From positions 310,001-374,000 of the forward strand of contig NZ_ARYK01000002.1 of assembly GCF_000685275.1 (NCBI RefSeq): a DNA stretch of 64,000 nucleotides, in the 5' to 3' direction. Below, piece after piece: positions 37,961 through 45,910 of the stretch (within the stretch, counting starts at the first letter, position 1; each line of letters opens with the position of its first letter). The position numbers and the translations under genes were made by a program. This DNA comes from Hyphomonas johnsonii MHS-2. GTDB taxonomy: Bacteria > Pseudomonadota > Alphaproteobacteria > Caulobacterales > Hyphomonadaceae. The notes beneath the pieces are model-generated. The model saw only the letters and a program-made list of their open reading frames with translations, did no database searches and was not told the origin of the DNA.

Positions 37961-38331
37961 GCGTTGCTCCTGATCTGATCCCGGGTTTGCAGTCCGTGCC
38001 GATCATCGTCCGGTTTGTACCGGTGCAGCAACCCTTGTCAAAAGAAACCCCTTCGCATCCTCTCTCACCGCCCCGGGTATACGTGTTTCGGGCGTGCGGA
38101 AGCTGGCTCGTATACTTGTGCAGGCCCATTCGGACATCACCTGCCGCTCGAAATTGAAGTGCCTGCACACTGACGAATGGACTGAATTCGGGGCCGATCA
38201 ATCTCGACTCGCGTATCCGTGAACACGACTGGGCATGTCGTGATTGTCCTTTTCCTCCTGCGCCCGATAGCAGTGGCTTCGCACCGGCAATTCGCCGGGC
38301 GAACCATTGCCACTAAAGAGGAAAACGATTC
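37961..38331. other. Divergent intergenic region before bufA
   Basis: This 371-bp gap lies between the divergent secreted-protein gene and bufA and must hold the bufferin promoter. I looked for the Caulobacter SigF-type promoter (GTAACC-N16-CGAA) and did not find a clean match. A GAGGAAA ribosome-binding site precedes bufA. Nothing else is recognisable. Confidence 0.5.
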
Positions 38332-38703
38332 ATGTCCCAAACCAGCTTTATCGCCAAATCGGTCTTTGCCGGTCTCGCACTCGCCGCTGTCGCAGGCGCA
38401 GCCAATGCCAAACCGAACGCTCAGCTGACAGTCGCTGAAAATGCGCCTGCAGACGTTCAATCCGCAATCACCCAATGGCTGGGTGGCGAACGTCTCGCTG
38501 GCCGGAAAGACAAATGCTACGGCATTGCGCTTGCTGGCGAGAATGACTGCAAAGCTGGCAAAGGCACCAGCTGTGAAGGCACATCAACAGTCGACTTCCA
38601 GGGTAACGCCTGGACCTACGCGCCCAAAGGGTCCTGCGAATTCATCGTGACGCCCGAAGGCGCTGCCTCGCTCAACGAACTCGACCGTAACACGCCCGCC
38701 TGA
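38332..38703 (+). CDS. bufA: Bufferin precursor BufA (DUF2282)
   Basis: This precursor peptide has 123 residues. A signal peptide ends at AANA-K (residue 26). The mature part has four cysteines (62, 73, 81, 102) in the conserved DUF2282 context: [26 protein letters not shown] and PKGSCEF. DUF2282 proteins are bufferins, RiPP metallophores whose cysteines are modified by a MNIO enzyme and which bind copper in the periplasm. It is the first gene of a tightly packed operon with its modifying enzyme next. Confidence 0.9.
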   Translation: MSQTSFIAKSVFAGLALAAVAGAANAKPNAQLTVAENAPADVQSAITQWLGGERLAGRKDKCYGIALAGENDCKAGKGTSCEGTSTVDFQGNAWTYAPKGSCEFIVTPEGAASLNELDRNTPA

Positions 38704-38739
38704 TTCCGGCGCGGCCACACAGTTCCTCGGATCACATTC

Positions 38740-39597
38740 ATGAGATTTCCAGCGCCCCCTCCTCCCAGCGCCGGTCTCGGGCTCAAGCCGGAACACTTCC
38801 GGCCGGCGCTCGAGACCGAGGTCGAAGGTTTGTGGTTCGAGGTTCACCCCGAGAACTATATGGTTGAAGGCGGTCCTCGCCTGGCCTGGCTCGCCGCCAT
38901 TCGTGACAAGCGCCCACTGAGCTTTCACGGCGTCGGCGCGTCCCTCGGCGGGCTGGACCCTTTCGATCCCGAACACCTGTTGGCACTCATCGCCCTGATC
39001 GACCGGTTCGAACCATTTCAGGTATCAGAGCACGCGACGTTCTCTGCTCACAAGAACCGCTATCACGCCGATCTGCTGCCTCTTCCCCGGACACAGGAAG
39101 CTGTGCAGCATCTCGCGAATCGGGTCGACGAATTTCAGACTGCACTTGGTCGCCGCATCATCATTGAGAACCCGACCAACTACCTGCCCTTCGCTTGCGA
39201 CCTGGATGAACCCGAGTTCCTGACCGACGTCGCCCGGCGCTCCGGCTGCGGACTTCTCATGGACATCAACAATATCTGGGTAAGCGCCAACAATGTTGGC
39301 ATCGATCCTTGCGCATACATCAGATCCATCCCGGCCAATCTCGTCGGTGAAATCCATGTCGCAGGACATTCACAGGATCCAGCGCTTGGCGCCGAATTCC
39401 TGATCGACAGTCATGACGCGCCTGTCAGCGAGGATGTCTGGAGCTTGCTTGCTCTGGCATTGCGCACATGGGGGCCGAAGCCCGTGCTGATCGAGCGTGA
39501 TGGCAATATTCCGGAATTCAACGACCTGCTCGTTGAGGTCCATAATGCCTCTCGCATCCTGACAGACGCCCGGGAGGTTGCTCCAAATGCGACTTGA
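38740..39597 (+). CDS. bufB: MNIO peptide-modifying enzyme (DUF692), BufB
   Basis: This iron-dependent TIM-barrel oxidase of the multinuclear non-haem iron family has 285 residues. Family metal ligands lie in WFEVHPENYM, LSFHGVGASLGG, SEHATFS, IIENPTNYLPF, LLMDINNIWVSANN and GEIHVAGHS. Family members convert precursor cysteines to thiooxazole- or oxazolone-type heterocycles. Here BufA is the obvious substrate. The gene overlaps bufC by 11 bases. Confidence 0.93.
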   Translation: MRFPAPPPPSAGLGLKPEHFRPALETEVEGLWFEVHPENYMVEGGPRLAWLAAIRDKRPLSFHGVGASLGGLDPFDPEHLLALIALIDRFEPFQVSEHATFSAHKNRYHADLLPLPRTQEAVQHLANRVDEFQTALGRRIIIENPTNYLPFACDLDEPEFLTDVARRSGCGLLMDINNIWVSANNVGIDPCAYIRSIPANLVGEIHVAGHSQDPALGAEFLIDSHDAPVSEDVWSLLALALRTWGPKPVLIERDGNIPEFNDLLVEVHNASRILTDAREVAPNAT

Positions 39598-40372
39598 AAA
39601 GCACATTGAGACCGTCTCGGAATTCGCATCAGGCCAGGCTGGCGCCGTGGCGCTGCAGCCCCTCATGAAAGATCATGCACACCCGGGGCAGCGCGCGAAT
39701 GTTTATCGGAATTCCGGCATACTAGCCTGTGTCGAGGCATTGCGATCCAATTACTCGCGTCTCGCGCGGATGATGGGTGACGAATTCTTTGGCGCAATGG
39801 CGCGTGCCTATGTCGCTTCCAAGCCGCCTTCGGTTCGGAGCCTCGTGGGCTATGGTGCCTCATTGCCCCCCTTCCTCGCCGCAGCCGATTCACAGCACGG
39901 CCTGCCCTGGCTATCGAACCTGGCACTCCTCGACCGCGCATGGCTTGCGGCGCATCTGGCCAGCGACGCCAGGCCACTGTCGGCAGACAGCGTCGCCAGG
40001 CATGGCCCCGACGCATTGATGCACACCCTTATCGATTTGAGCCCCAGCGCTCGCCTTGTTGAAACGGACTGGGGGCTTACCGCTCTCTGGTCCGCCCTCG
40101 ACGCTGGAAACGCTCCGTCTCGGGAGACGCCGATCCCACAACGGACAGAATATGTCCTGTTCTGGAGACCAGATGGAGAGGTCCGAATGCGCCAGCTCAG
40201 CCACGGAGAGTACACATTCCTCCAATCTCTGGCACGGGGCCACGCCATTGGCGCGGCGTGCGAAATGGCTCTCTCTGCCCAGCCCGACATTGACCTTTCC
40301 AGCCTTATCGCCGGCACGTTCGCATCCGGCATCTTTGTCAACGCCACATCACTTCAGGGGACCTCACAATGA
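39587..40372 (+). CDS. bufC: MNIO partner protein (DUF2063), BufC
   Basis: This partner protein of DUF692 enzymes has 261 residues. The DUF2063 core, about residues 1-95, includes HPGQRANVYRNSGILACVEALRSNY and a GDEFFGAMARAYV helix. The C-terminal part resembles a RiPP-recognition winged helix (LSHGEYTFLQSLARGHAIGAAC), which probably delivers BufA to BufB. I prefer the ATG at 39587 with GGGAGG upstream over the TTG at 39578. It overlaps bufD by four bases. Confidence 0.9.
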   Translation: MRLEKHIETVSEFASGQAGAVALQPLMKDHAHPGQRANVYRNSGILACVEALRSNYSRLARMMGDEFFGAMARAYVASKPPSVRSLVGYGASLPPFLAAADSQHGLPWLSNLALLDRAWLAAHLASDARPLSADSVARHGPDALMHTLIDLSPSARLVETDWGLTALWSALDAGNAPSRETPIPQRTEYVLFWRPDGEVRMRQLSHGEYTFLQSLARGHAIGAACEMALSAQPDIDLSSLIAGTFASGIFVNATSLQGTSQ

Positions 40373-40902
40373 AGATCAGAACAACTTTGATATCCGGATA
40401 TACCTGGTTCACACAGAAGGCAGACCTTCTTGAACCCTTTGCCCTACTGGCGGCCCGCCTGGCAGTCGCCCGGGTGTTCCTGATGTCCGGTTTCACTAAA
40501 TGGAACGGTTTCCTGTCATTCAATCCCGACAAGTACGACCTCTTCCTCTACGAGTTCTTCTGCCCGGAGGAAAAGCGCGCCGGGGCCCTCGTGCTTTGCA
40601 CAGACCAAGTCGAGGGAACGTACGCGCCGACGATGCAGTGGATCGTCGAGCGGTTCGCCAACATGGCGGGTATCATGGAGATCCTTCTTCCGATCCTGCT
40701 CATATTCGGGCTGACCTCACGCTTCGCCGCCGCTGGTCTCCTGACGATGACGCTGGTGATCGAGCGCCTTGTTTTTCCAGACGCAGACAGCTGGTGGGGC
40801 AGCCACGTTTGGTGGGCAGCGCTTCTGTTTGTCATCCTGGCCCGTGGCCCGGGTCTATTCTCGGTCGACAGGCTGATCAAACTCGAACGCCCCGGCGTTT
40901 GA
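40369..40902 (+). CDS. bufD: DoxX-family membrane protein, BufD
   Basis: This 177-residue inner-membrane protein has four predicted helices. The DoxX pattern RVFLMSGFTKWNGF is present, but with a long periplasmic insertion (DLFLYEFFCPEEKRAGALVLCTD) carrying two cysteines between helices 1 and 2. DoxX proteins are regular fourth members of bufferin operons; their role is unknown, possibly redox-related. It overlaps bufC and is followed 25 bp later by the FG-GAP gene. Confidence 0.85.
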   Translation: MKIRTTLISGYTWFTQKADLLEPFALLAARLAVARVFLMSGFTKWNGFLSFNPDKYDLFLYEFFCPEEKRAGALVLCTDQVEGTYAPTMQWIVERFANMAGIMEILLPILLIFGLTSRFAAAGLLTMTLVIERLVFPDADSWWGSHVWWAALLFVILARGPGLFSVDRLIKLERPGV

Positions 40903-40927
40903 ACTCAGGACCGGGGGGAAGAAGGAC

Positions 40928-42562
40928 ATGCAGAGTTTTGTGCGCAAATGGTTCTGGTTCGGCTGTGGAGCATTCGGCCTTGGAACGATCCTCGTCATGC
41001 TGCTCAGCTCGAGCTGGCTTGGTTTTCGGCTGTTCCAACTCGAATGGCAACCGCAGGGTAAAACCGATCTGACATTTTCTGCGGTTGATCTGGCATTCCA
41101 CAACCGGTCCGACATCCAGGCCGAGACGGGCGCACTCCCCTTCATGGCCGGGGTCGTCATCAACACCGACCACGATCTTCACGAAGACGTTTTTCTGGGT
41201 GGGGGGCGCGACCAGCCGGATGGCCTGTTCAGCTATAGCAGCGTGTCTGGAAGATTTGAGAGCAGGAGCCAGGCGCATGACCTCTCAAAACCAGCCGGAG
41301 ACGCGACCATGGGCGGTGTTTCTGTTGACGTGGACCGAGACGGCTGGACCGACCTGATTGTTGCGCGAGAGAGCGGCGTTTGGTTGTACCGGAACACGTC
41401 AGGCCGGCTGGGCGACGGCAAGATCATATTCACACCCGAAGATGGCACGACCGCCCTTTCGATTGCGCCAGGAGACGTAAATGGAGACGGTGACGTCGAT
41501 CTCTACGTTTCGGGCTATGTCAGCAACGACAGGGTGGAAGGACAAACGATCTTCACCCGCCCTTACGGCGGATACAGCTACTTGCTGCAGGGCGACGGCA
41601 TGGGCATGTTCGAGGACGTGTCGACTAAATGGGGCATAAGGCGTCAGCACAATACGTTTACGGCCGTCTTTGCCGACTTTGATGACGATGGTGATTCAGA
41701 TCTCGTTGTCGCCGAGGACACTGGCCGGGTCGAAACCTGGAGAAATGACGGCGCACCGCCTTTCAAGCCCCTGGAGAACCCGTCAGTCTACTCTTACCCG
41801 ATGGGCATTGCGGCCGGAGACTTTACGGGCGATGGCCGTCTGGACTTCTATTTCTCAAATGTCGGGCATACGCTGCCATCGGCACTCTTGCGCGGTGACC
41901 TTGAAAAATCGGCCCGGTTCAATCCCGACTACATGCTGTTTGCAGGTGATGGCCATGGCGCGTTCAGTGACCAGGCACAGGCCATGCGGGCTGCCCGCAT
42001 CGGGTTTGGGTGGGGCGTGGTCGCCGCCGACTTCAATCTCGACGGCTGGGAAGATATTGCCGTCGCGCAAAACTACGCAAAGTTTGGACAACCGGCCATT
42101 ATTCACAGGTATGCCGGCAAGGTCCTGCAGAACGCCAAGGGCAAGAGATTCCACCCGGTCGAGAAGCGCGCGGGCGCCGCGAACAGGCTGTTCGCAATCG
42201 CCCCACTCGTCGGCGATTTCGACGGCGACGGCCTGCCGGACCTCATATGGGCCAATCTCCAAGGGCCCACCCGGGCGCTCCTCAATCGCACACCGGATCG
42301 TCATGGCATCAGGATACGCTTGGATGATTCAGTGGCCGCATATACTGCCCGCATCGACGTGGAAGTCGCCGGGCGGTCACTCGTTCGCCAGGTAGTGCCC
42401 GCTCAAGGCCTTTCTTCAGACAGTTCGTCAGACATGTTTGTCGGACTGGGTGACGCAACATCAGCTGACCGTGTGTCGATCCGGTTTTCCACAGGCGCCA
42501 CAAGGTCACTCGACAATGTCGCAGCAGGCCAGGTCATCGACTGGCGGACGGTTCGGCCATGA
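40928..42562 (+). CDS. Membrane-anchored FG-GAP/VCBS repeat protein with UnbV-like C-terminus
   Basis: This 544-residue protein has one N-terminal membrane helix (about 12-33) and an extracytoplasmic beta-propeller. Six calcium-loop repeats can be seen: DVDRDGWTDL, DVNGDGDVDL, DFDDDGDSDL, DFTGDGRLDF, DFNLDGWEDI and DFDGDGLPDL. The last 80 residues (RIDVEVAGRSLVRQV, SSSDMFVGLG, SADRVSIRFSTG) match the UnbV/ASPIC domain seen at the end of CRTAC1-like proteins. It overlaps the next gene by four bases. Function in the bufferin operon is unknown; binding or surface presentation is the simplest idea. Confidence 0.8.
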   Translation: MQSFVRKWFWFGCGAFGLGTILVMLLSSSWLGFRLFQLEWQPQGKTDLTFSAVDLAFHNRSDIQAETGALPFMAGVVINTDHDLHEDVFLGGGRDQPDGLFSYSSVSGRFESRSQAHDLSKPAGDATMGGVSVDVDRDGWTDLIVARESGVWLYRNTSGRLGDGKIIFTPEDGTTALSIAPGDVNGDGDVDLYVSGYVSNDRVEGQTIFTRPYGGYSYLLQGDGMGMFEDVSTKWGIRRQHNTFTAVFADFDDDGDSDLVVAEDTGRVETWRNDGAPPFKPLENPSVYSYPMGIAAGDFTGDGRLDFYFSNVGHTLPSALLRGDLEKSARFNPDYMLFAGDGHGAFSDQAQAMRAARIGFGWGVVAADFNLDGWEDIAVAQNYAKFGQPAIIHRYAGKVLQNAKGKRFHPVEKRAGAANRLFAIAPLVGDFDGDGLPDLIWANLQGPTRALLNRTPDRHGIRIRLDDSVAAYTARIDVEVAGRSLVRQVVPAQGLSSDSSSDMFVGLGDATSADRVSIRFSTGATRSLDNVAAGQVIDWRTVRP

Positions 42563-43230
42563 CAGGGGACACTCCCACTCGCTCTCAAGGGCTTTTCTGG
42601 TTCGGATTGGCTGGCCTCGCCGGCGCTGTGATGACCGGCCTTGGCGAGGGCCTGATCCAGATGGTTCCAGGCGGGGTCTTTACCGATCCCGCCTATGGGT
42701 ACTTTCTGGAGATCAGTCGGAGCAGGCTGATGGTCGGGCACTTTCTAGCCATCGCCTCTGCGCCGCTTTACCTCATGGGATACTGGCATCTGACCGGTAA
42801 TCTTCTGCCCGCATCGCCGAAGATCCGTTTCATCATCTTTGCTGTTTGTGCATGGGCATTCATCCTGGCGACTGTCTGGATGGGTCAGCGCGCGCTGCTT
42901 GCCGCAACTGTCCAGGCGATCCAGGTCGGCGGGGCCGATCCAGACCTGCTTGCGCGACAGGTGTCGTTGCACGAACCGCTCGTCAATGCGCTTCGTATCG
43001 TGACGACGGCATTTTCTATCGTCTGGATCGCCGTCATCCTGAAGGGTGTGTCGCGCTACCCACGCTGGATGGCCCTGTTCAGTCCTGCTGCGCTGCTGGC
43101 ACTCATCTTCGGGTTTTACACAGTTGCGCCGGAATTTGGCTGGCTCGTGCTGCCAACGGCCATGAATACGGCACATGCAGTGCTTTTCATTCTGTCCCTG
43201 CTGAACGTCCGTAAAGCGAGTGAATTGTGA
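42559..43230 (+). CDS. Polytopic membrane protein of the bufferin operon (223 aa)
   Basis: I do not recognise a named family. Six hydrophobic segments fit membrane helices: about 12-30, 58-75, 88-108, 140-160, 170-187 and 198-216. A periplasmic or cytoplasmic loop between helices 3 and 4 (QAIQVGGADPDLLARQVSLHEP) contains the only long polar stretch. No obvious catalytic motif or cysteine pair is seen. Four-base overlaps with both neighbours show that it belongs to the same operon. Confidence 0.7.
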   Translation: MTGDTPTRSQGLFWFGLAGLAGAVMTGLGEGLIQMVPGGVFTDPAYGYFLEISRSRLMVGHFLAIASAPLYLMGYWHLTGNLLPASPKIRFIIFAVCAWAFILATVWMGQRALLAATVQAIQVGGADPDLLARQVSLHEPLVNALRIVTTAFSIVWIAVILKGVSRYPRWMALFSPAALLALIFGFYTVAPEFGWLVLPTAMNTAHAVLFILSLLNVRKASEL

Positions 43231-43604
43231 AGCACCGCCTTGTTCTCGCATTCCTCTCAATACTCGGCCTGGTTCCGGCTGCATCACTGGCAGGCACGCA
43301 CATGTCCACCGGATCTGCGTGCCCCATGCTTGGCCCCCTTCCGGCCTGTTTCGTGGTATTGGCTGGATATGGGCTTGTCTTGGTATCGACGCTGTTGACC
43401 GGCAGGCCGCGTCAGGTCGTTTTCCTCACGGGTTGGTTGCCGGTTGTCGGCCTCGCCGTGATCGCATCCGGATTCGAGCTGACCGCCGGGCATGTTTGCC
43501 CATTGGCGTTTGCGGTGCTTCCGCAATGCTATGTGTCGCTCATCCTTGCGATCTTGATTGGCGGAACCTGGGCATCAGGCTTACTGCACTTTGGCGATCC
43601 ATGA
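43227..43604 (+). CDS. Small four-helix protein with two paired periplasmic cysteines
   Basis: This membrane protein has 125 residues. Hydrophobic segments lie near 4-22, 42-57, 64-82 and 102-119. The basic GRPRQ loop predicts that helices 2 and 3 join in the cytoplasm. Both remaining loops would be periplasmic, and each carries a cysteine pair (Cys32/Cys41 in ACPMLGPLPAC, Cys91/Cys101 in VCPLAFAVLPQC). The two halves look like an internal repeat. Nearby His25, Met26, Met34 and His89 could add metal ligands. It overlaps the preceding gene by four bases. I do not recognise the family. Confidence 0.65.
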   Translation: MKHRLVLAFLSILGLVPAASLAGTHMSTGSACPMLGPLPACFVVLAGYGLVLVSTLLTGRPRQVVFLTGWLPVVGLAVIASGFELTAGHVCPLAFAVLPQCYVSLILAILIGGTWASGLLHFGDP

Positions 43605-43624
43605 TTTGGCATGAGGGCACGCAC

Positions 43625-44929
43625 ATGAGACTGGTTCCATTCTTGTTCGTATGCTTCTTCGTCGCAGGTTGCGCGAGCACCTACCCTGCGGCCATTTCGC
43701 CGAACGCCTGGGAAATGCCCGCCCCGTCTTTGCCACAGCGCGCCCCGTCAATCTGCCGCGAAAATCCGGAGATGCTCTACATCACGAACCGAAACCGCGC
43801 CGACGATCCGGAAGGTTATGGCAACAACCGGTCGAGTTCGATGGCTTTCGGATACGTCACGATAGAGCCTGCGAATATGAGTGCAGAGGCCTATGCAGAT
43901 TACATTTCCGGGCACGCAATCGACAAAGCCCCCCCGACCTACGCTCACGCGCGGATTGCGGAAGCCGTTCGGTTCCCAGGCACGCCGCTCGCCTTTGCGA
44001 TAGAACAGGGCGTGCTCACCCGTGACAGGCAAGCTATTGCCGAATACCAAAACGCTGGCGCGCAATTCCAGGACGAGCTGACCGGCGAGCTGGCGGAGCG
44101 CGGAACCGGAAAAGTTGTGCTCTTCGTGCACGGCTTCAATAACAGCTTTGAAGACGGCGCAATCAACCTGTTTGAACTCTGGTCTGCGTCTGGCAGGTCC
44201 GGCATTCCCCTGCTGTTCAGCTGGCCGACGGGCGGGCACAAGGCCCTTGGCTATCTTGGTGACACCCAGAATGGCGATTTCTCGGTCTACCACCTGAAGG
44301 AAACGTTGCGACTGATTGCGGCGACAGAGGCCGTCGATGAAGTCGTGGTGATCGCCCACAGTCATGGCGCATCGATCGTCACGACGGCTTTGAGGGAATT
44401 GCTGATTGAATCCCGTGGGGCAGACCTGTCGATGCGCGACACCTACCGGATCGAAACACTCATTCTGGCCGCTCCGGATATTGACCTCGGCGTCATGGAG
44501 CAACGCCTCGTCGCCGAAACGTTCGGGATCGGATTCGGGCAGATAGATGTATACCTCTATCCGGAAGACAACGCTCTTGGCATCGCAAGTTGGGTCTTCG
44601 GATCGCCCCGGTTTGGCGCGGCCCGACCCGATCAGATGTCTGCGGAATCGCGCGCCGTGTTTCAGGGCGTAAAGTCTGTCCACTTCATCCTCGTTCAGGA
44701 CGCCGGAGACTATGACCGGCATAATTATTTTCGGCGCCACCCCGGCGTATTATCGGATATTGCGATCACGATGCGCACGGGCGCCAGGCCGGCCGACGCG
44801 GAGCGCCCACTCAAGCACCTCGATCTCAATTTCTGGAGCATCGACAAGACTTACACGCCCTCATACTTCGGATCCTTGCACAGCCCTGACGGCTGCCGTT
44901 TGATAGACGCTCCGCAAATAACCCCCTGA
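43625..44929 (+). CDS. DUF900-type alpha/beta hydrolase lipoprotein
   Basis: This 434-residue protein has a lipobox FVAGC at Cys17. The alpha/beta hydrolase fold of the DUF900 (esterase/lipase superfamily) type shows LFVHGFNNSFEDG and the nucleophile elbow AHSHGAS, with Ser as nucleophile. The long N-terminal region before it may be a recognition domain. I start at the ATG at 43625; the upstream open frame overlaps two other genes. It begins 20 bp after the tetra-cysteine gene and is probably the last gene of the operon and of the island. Confidence 0.8.
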   Translation: MRLVPFLFVCFFVAGCASTYPAAISPNAWEMPAPSLPQRAPSICRENPEMLYITNRNRADDPEGYGNNRSSSMAFGYVTIEPANMSAEAYADYISGHAIDKAPPTYAHARIAEAVRFPGTPLAFAIEQGVLTRDRQAIAEYQNAGAQFQDELTGELAERGTGKVVLFVHGFNNSFEDGAINLFELWSASGRSGIPLLFSWPTGGHKALGYLGDTQNGDFSVYHLKETLRLIAATEAVDEVVVIAHSHGASIVTTALRELLIESRGADLSMRDTYRIETLILAAPDIDLGVMEQRLVAETFGIGFGQIDVYLYPEDNALGIASWVFGSPRFGAARPDQMSAESRAVFQGVKSVHFILVQDAGDYDRHNYFRRHPGVLSDIAITMRTGARPADAERPLKHLDLNFWSIDKTYTPSYFGSLHSPDGCRLIDAPQITP

Positions 44930-45390
44930 ATCCCACGGAGTTGAGAAACGCGTGTTGCCGAAGACGATCACATTTCGATGGTCGAAACTCGCGGACGCGC
45001 GCGAAAACGGACTCGGACCGCTGCGCCTCTCGCCAACAGGTCGAGCTTGATGGGCAAATATGCGTGGTCAAGGGTCGACTGATCCTGTTCAGGCATTTCG
45101 ACACGTCCGGGTGGTTTCCGGAGGCCCGCCGGTTCGTGCCCATTCCGTCGCAGATTCCGCCTGTTGCAGCCGAAAAATCGCAAGGGGCACATCAATGGAC
45201 CAACTCACTATAATGGTTGCGGGCGGGGCCGAGCCTCGCTATTCCGGCTTCATTGCACCTCGGATCGCGGCCTATTTGGCATCAGGCGTTTGGGGGCATT
45301 GCGGAAAGCGGGGTCCAAACCCACTTGATGTATAGTGTTTACAGTGGTTTTGCGGAGGGCTCCTTCCACCAACCTGTCTGGCATGAGCCG
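44930..45390. other. Island right end without intact genes
   Basis: About 460 bp lie between the lipoprotein gene and attR. Several short open frames exist but none has a recognisable product or ribosome-binding site. An integrase gene would be expected near one end of the island, but this stretch is far too short and shows no recombinase motif. It may be degraded sequence. Confidence 0.5.
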
Positions 45391-45425
45391 GAGGGTCGGA
45401 GGTTCGAATCCTCTCGCTCCGACCA
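45391..45425 (+). repeat. attR: 35-bp copy of the tRNA-Pro 3' end
   Basis: This sequence is identical over 35 bases, including the encoded CCA, to the end of tRNA-Pro at 22199-22233. Upstream of it there is no D-arm or anticodon arm, so this is a tRNA fragment, not a second tRNA gene. The NDUFS4 gene starts 28 bp further on, the place where it would have followed an undisturbed tRNA-Pro. Confidence 0.88.
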
Positions 45426-45453
45426 GAACTTTCTCGAGGCAAGAGGCTGTCAG

Positions 45454-45762
45454 ATGGAAGCGCGGATTTACAGACCCCAGAAAAGTGCCATGACTTCCGG
45501 ACGTGGCCAGACGCATACCTGGTACCTGGAATTCGTGAAGCCCGACGCCCGGCGGACCGCAGACCCCGTTATGGGCTGGACCAGTATCGACGATACGTCG
45601 GGCCAGGTTCGTCTCGAATTCGAGACCCAGGAAGAAGCGGTGGATTATGCCCGTCGGGAAGGCCTGGTCTTCCGCGTCGAAGAATCCCGCGAGCGCAAGC
45701 GTCTGGTGAAGTCGTATAGCGAGAATTTCTCGTTTGACCGCAAGCAGCCTTGGACCCATTAG
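45454..45762 (+). CDS. ETC complex I subunit (NDUFS4 homologue)
   Basis: This small accessory subunit of NADH:ubiquinone oxidoreductase has 102 residues and is typical of alphaproteobacteria and mitochondria. ARIYRPQKSAM at the start, MGWTSIDDT, and the C-terminal NFSFDRKQPWTH (the family ends in a similar sequence) identify it. The start at 45454 follows the tRNA fragment; a longer frame from 45217 would translate the tRNA remnant and is rejected. Confidence 0.93.
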   Translation: MEARIYRPQKSAMTSGRGQTHTWYLEFVKPDARRTADPVMGWTSIDDTSGQVRLEFETQEEAVDYARREGLVFRVEESRERKRLVKSYSENFSFDRKQPWTH

Positions 45763-45778
45763 GGTCCGGCGCCCATCC

Positions 45779-45855
45779 GGCCCCTTAGCTCAACTGGATA
45801 GAGCACCGGACTTCTAATCCGACGGTTGCAGGTTCAAGTCCTGCAGGGGTCACCA
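45779..45855 (+). tRNA. tRNA-Arg (anticodon TCT)
   Basis: This 77-nt tRNA has acceptor GGCCCCT / AGGGGTC (one G-U pair), discriminator A and encoded CCA. The anticodon loop CTTCTAA within the CCGGA/TCCGA stem gives anticodon TCT, which reads AGA/AGG arginine codons. It lies 16 bp after the NDUFS4 gene. Confidence 0.95.
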
Positions 45856-45910
45856 TTTGCCTGGCCACCTGATCCGGCGAGCGCTGCCGGAAGCCGGTAA
45901 ATGAGACGCG

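Larger units (their letters stand above)
22234..45390. mobile_element. Putative genomic island integrated at tRNA-Pro (23 kb)
   Basis: The segment between the two 35-bp tRNA-Pro repeats carries only accessory functions: rhamnose/rhamnoside catabolism, an esterase, a secreted unknown, and an eight-gene bufferin-type operon. The genes outside it on both sides (tesB and tRNA-Pro; NDUFS4 and tRNA-Arg) look like backbone. No integrase, transposase, relaxase or phage gene is visible inside, so the island is either decayed, mobilised in trans, or the repeat is a scar left after integrase loss. Confidence 0.7.

Noticed and set aside
44941-45213. 90-residue ORF near the right end of the island considered as an integrase remnant
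   Set aside because: No catalytic Arg-His-Arg-Tyr pattern or other recombinase motif can be seen.
45217-45453. Upstream extension of the NDUFS4 reading frame
   Set aside because: It would translate the attR tRNA fragment. The family N-terminus matches the ATG at 45454.
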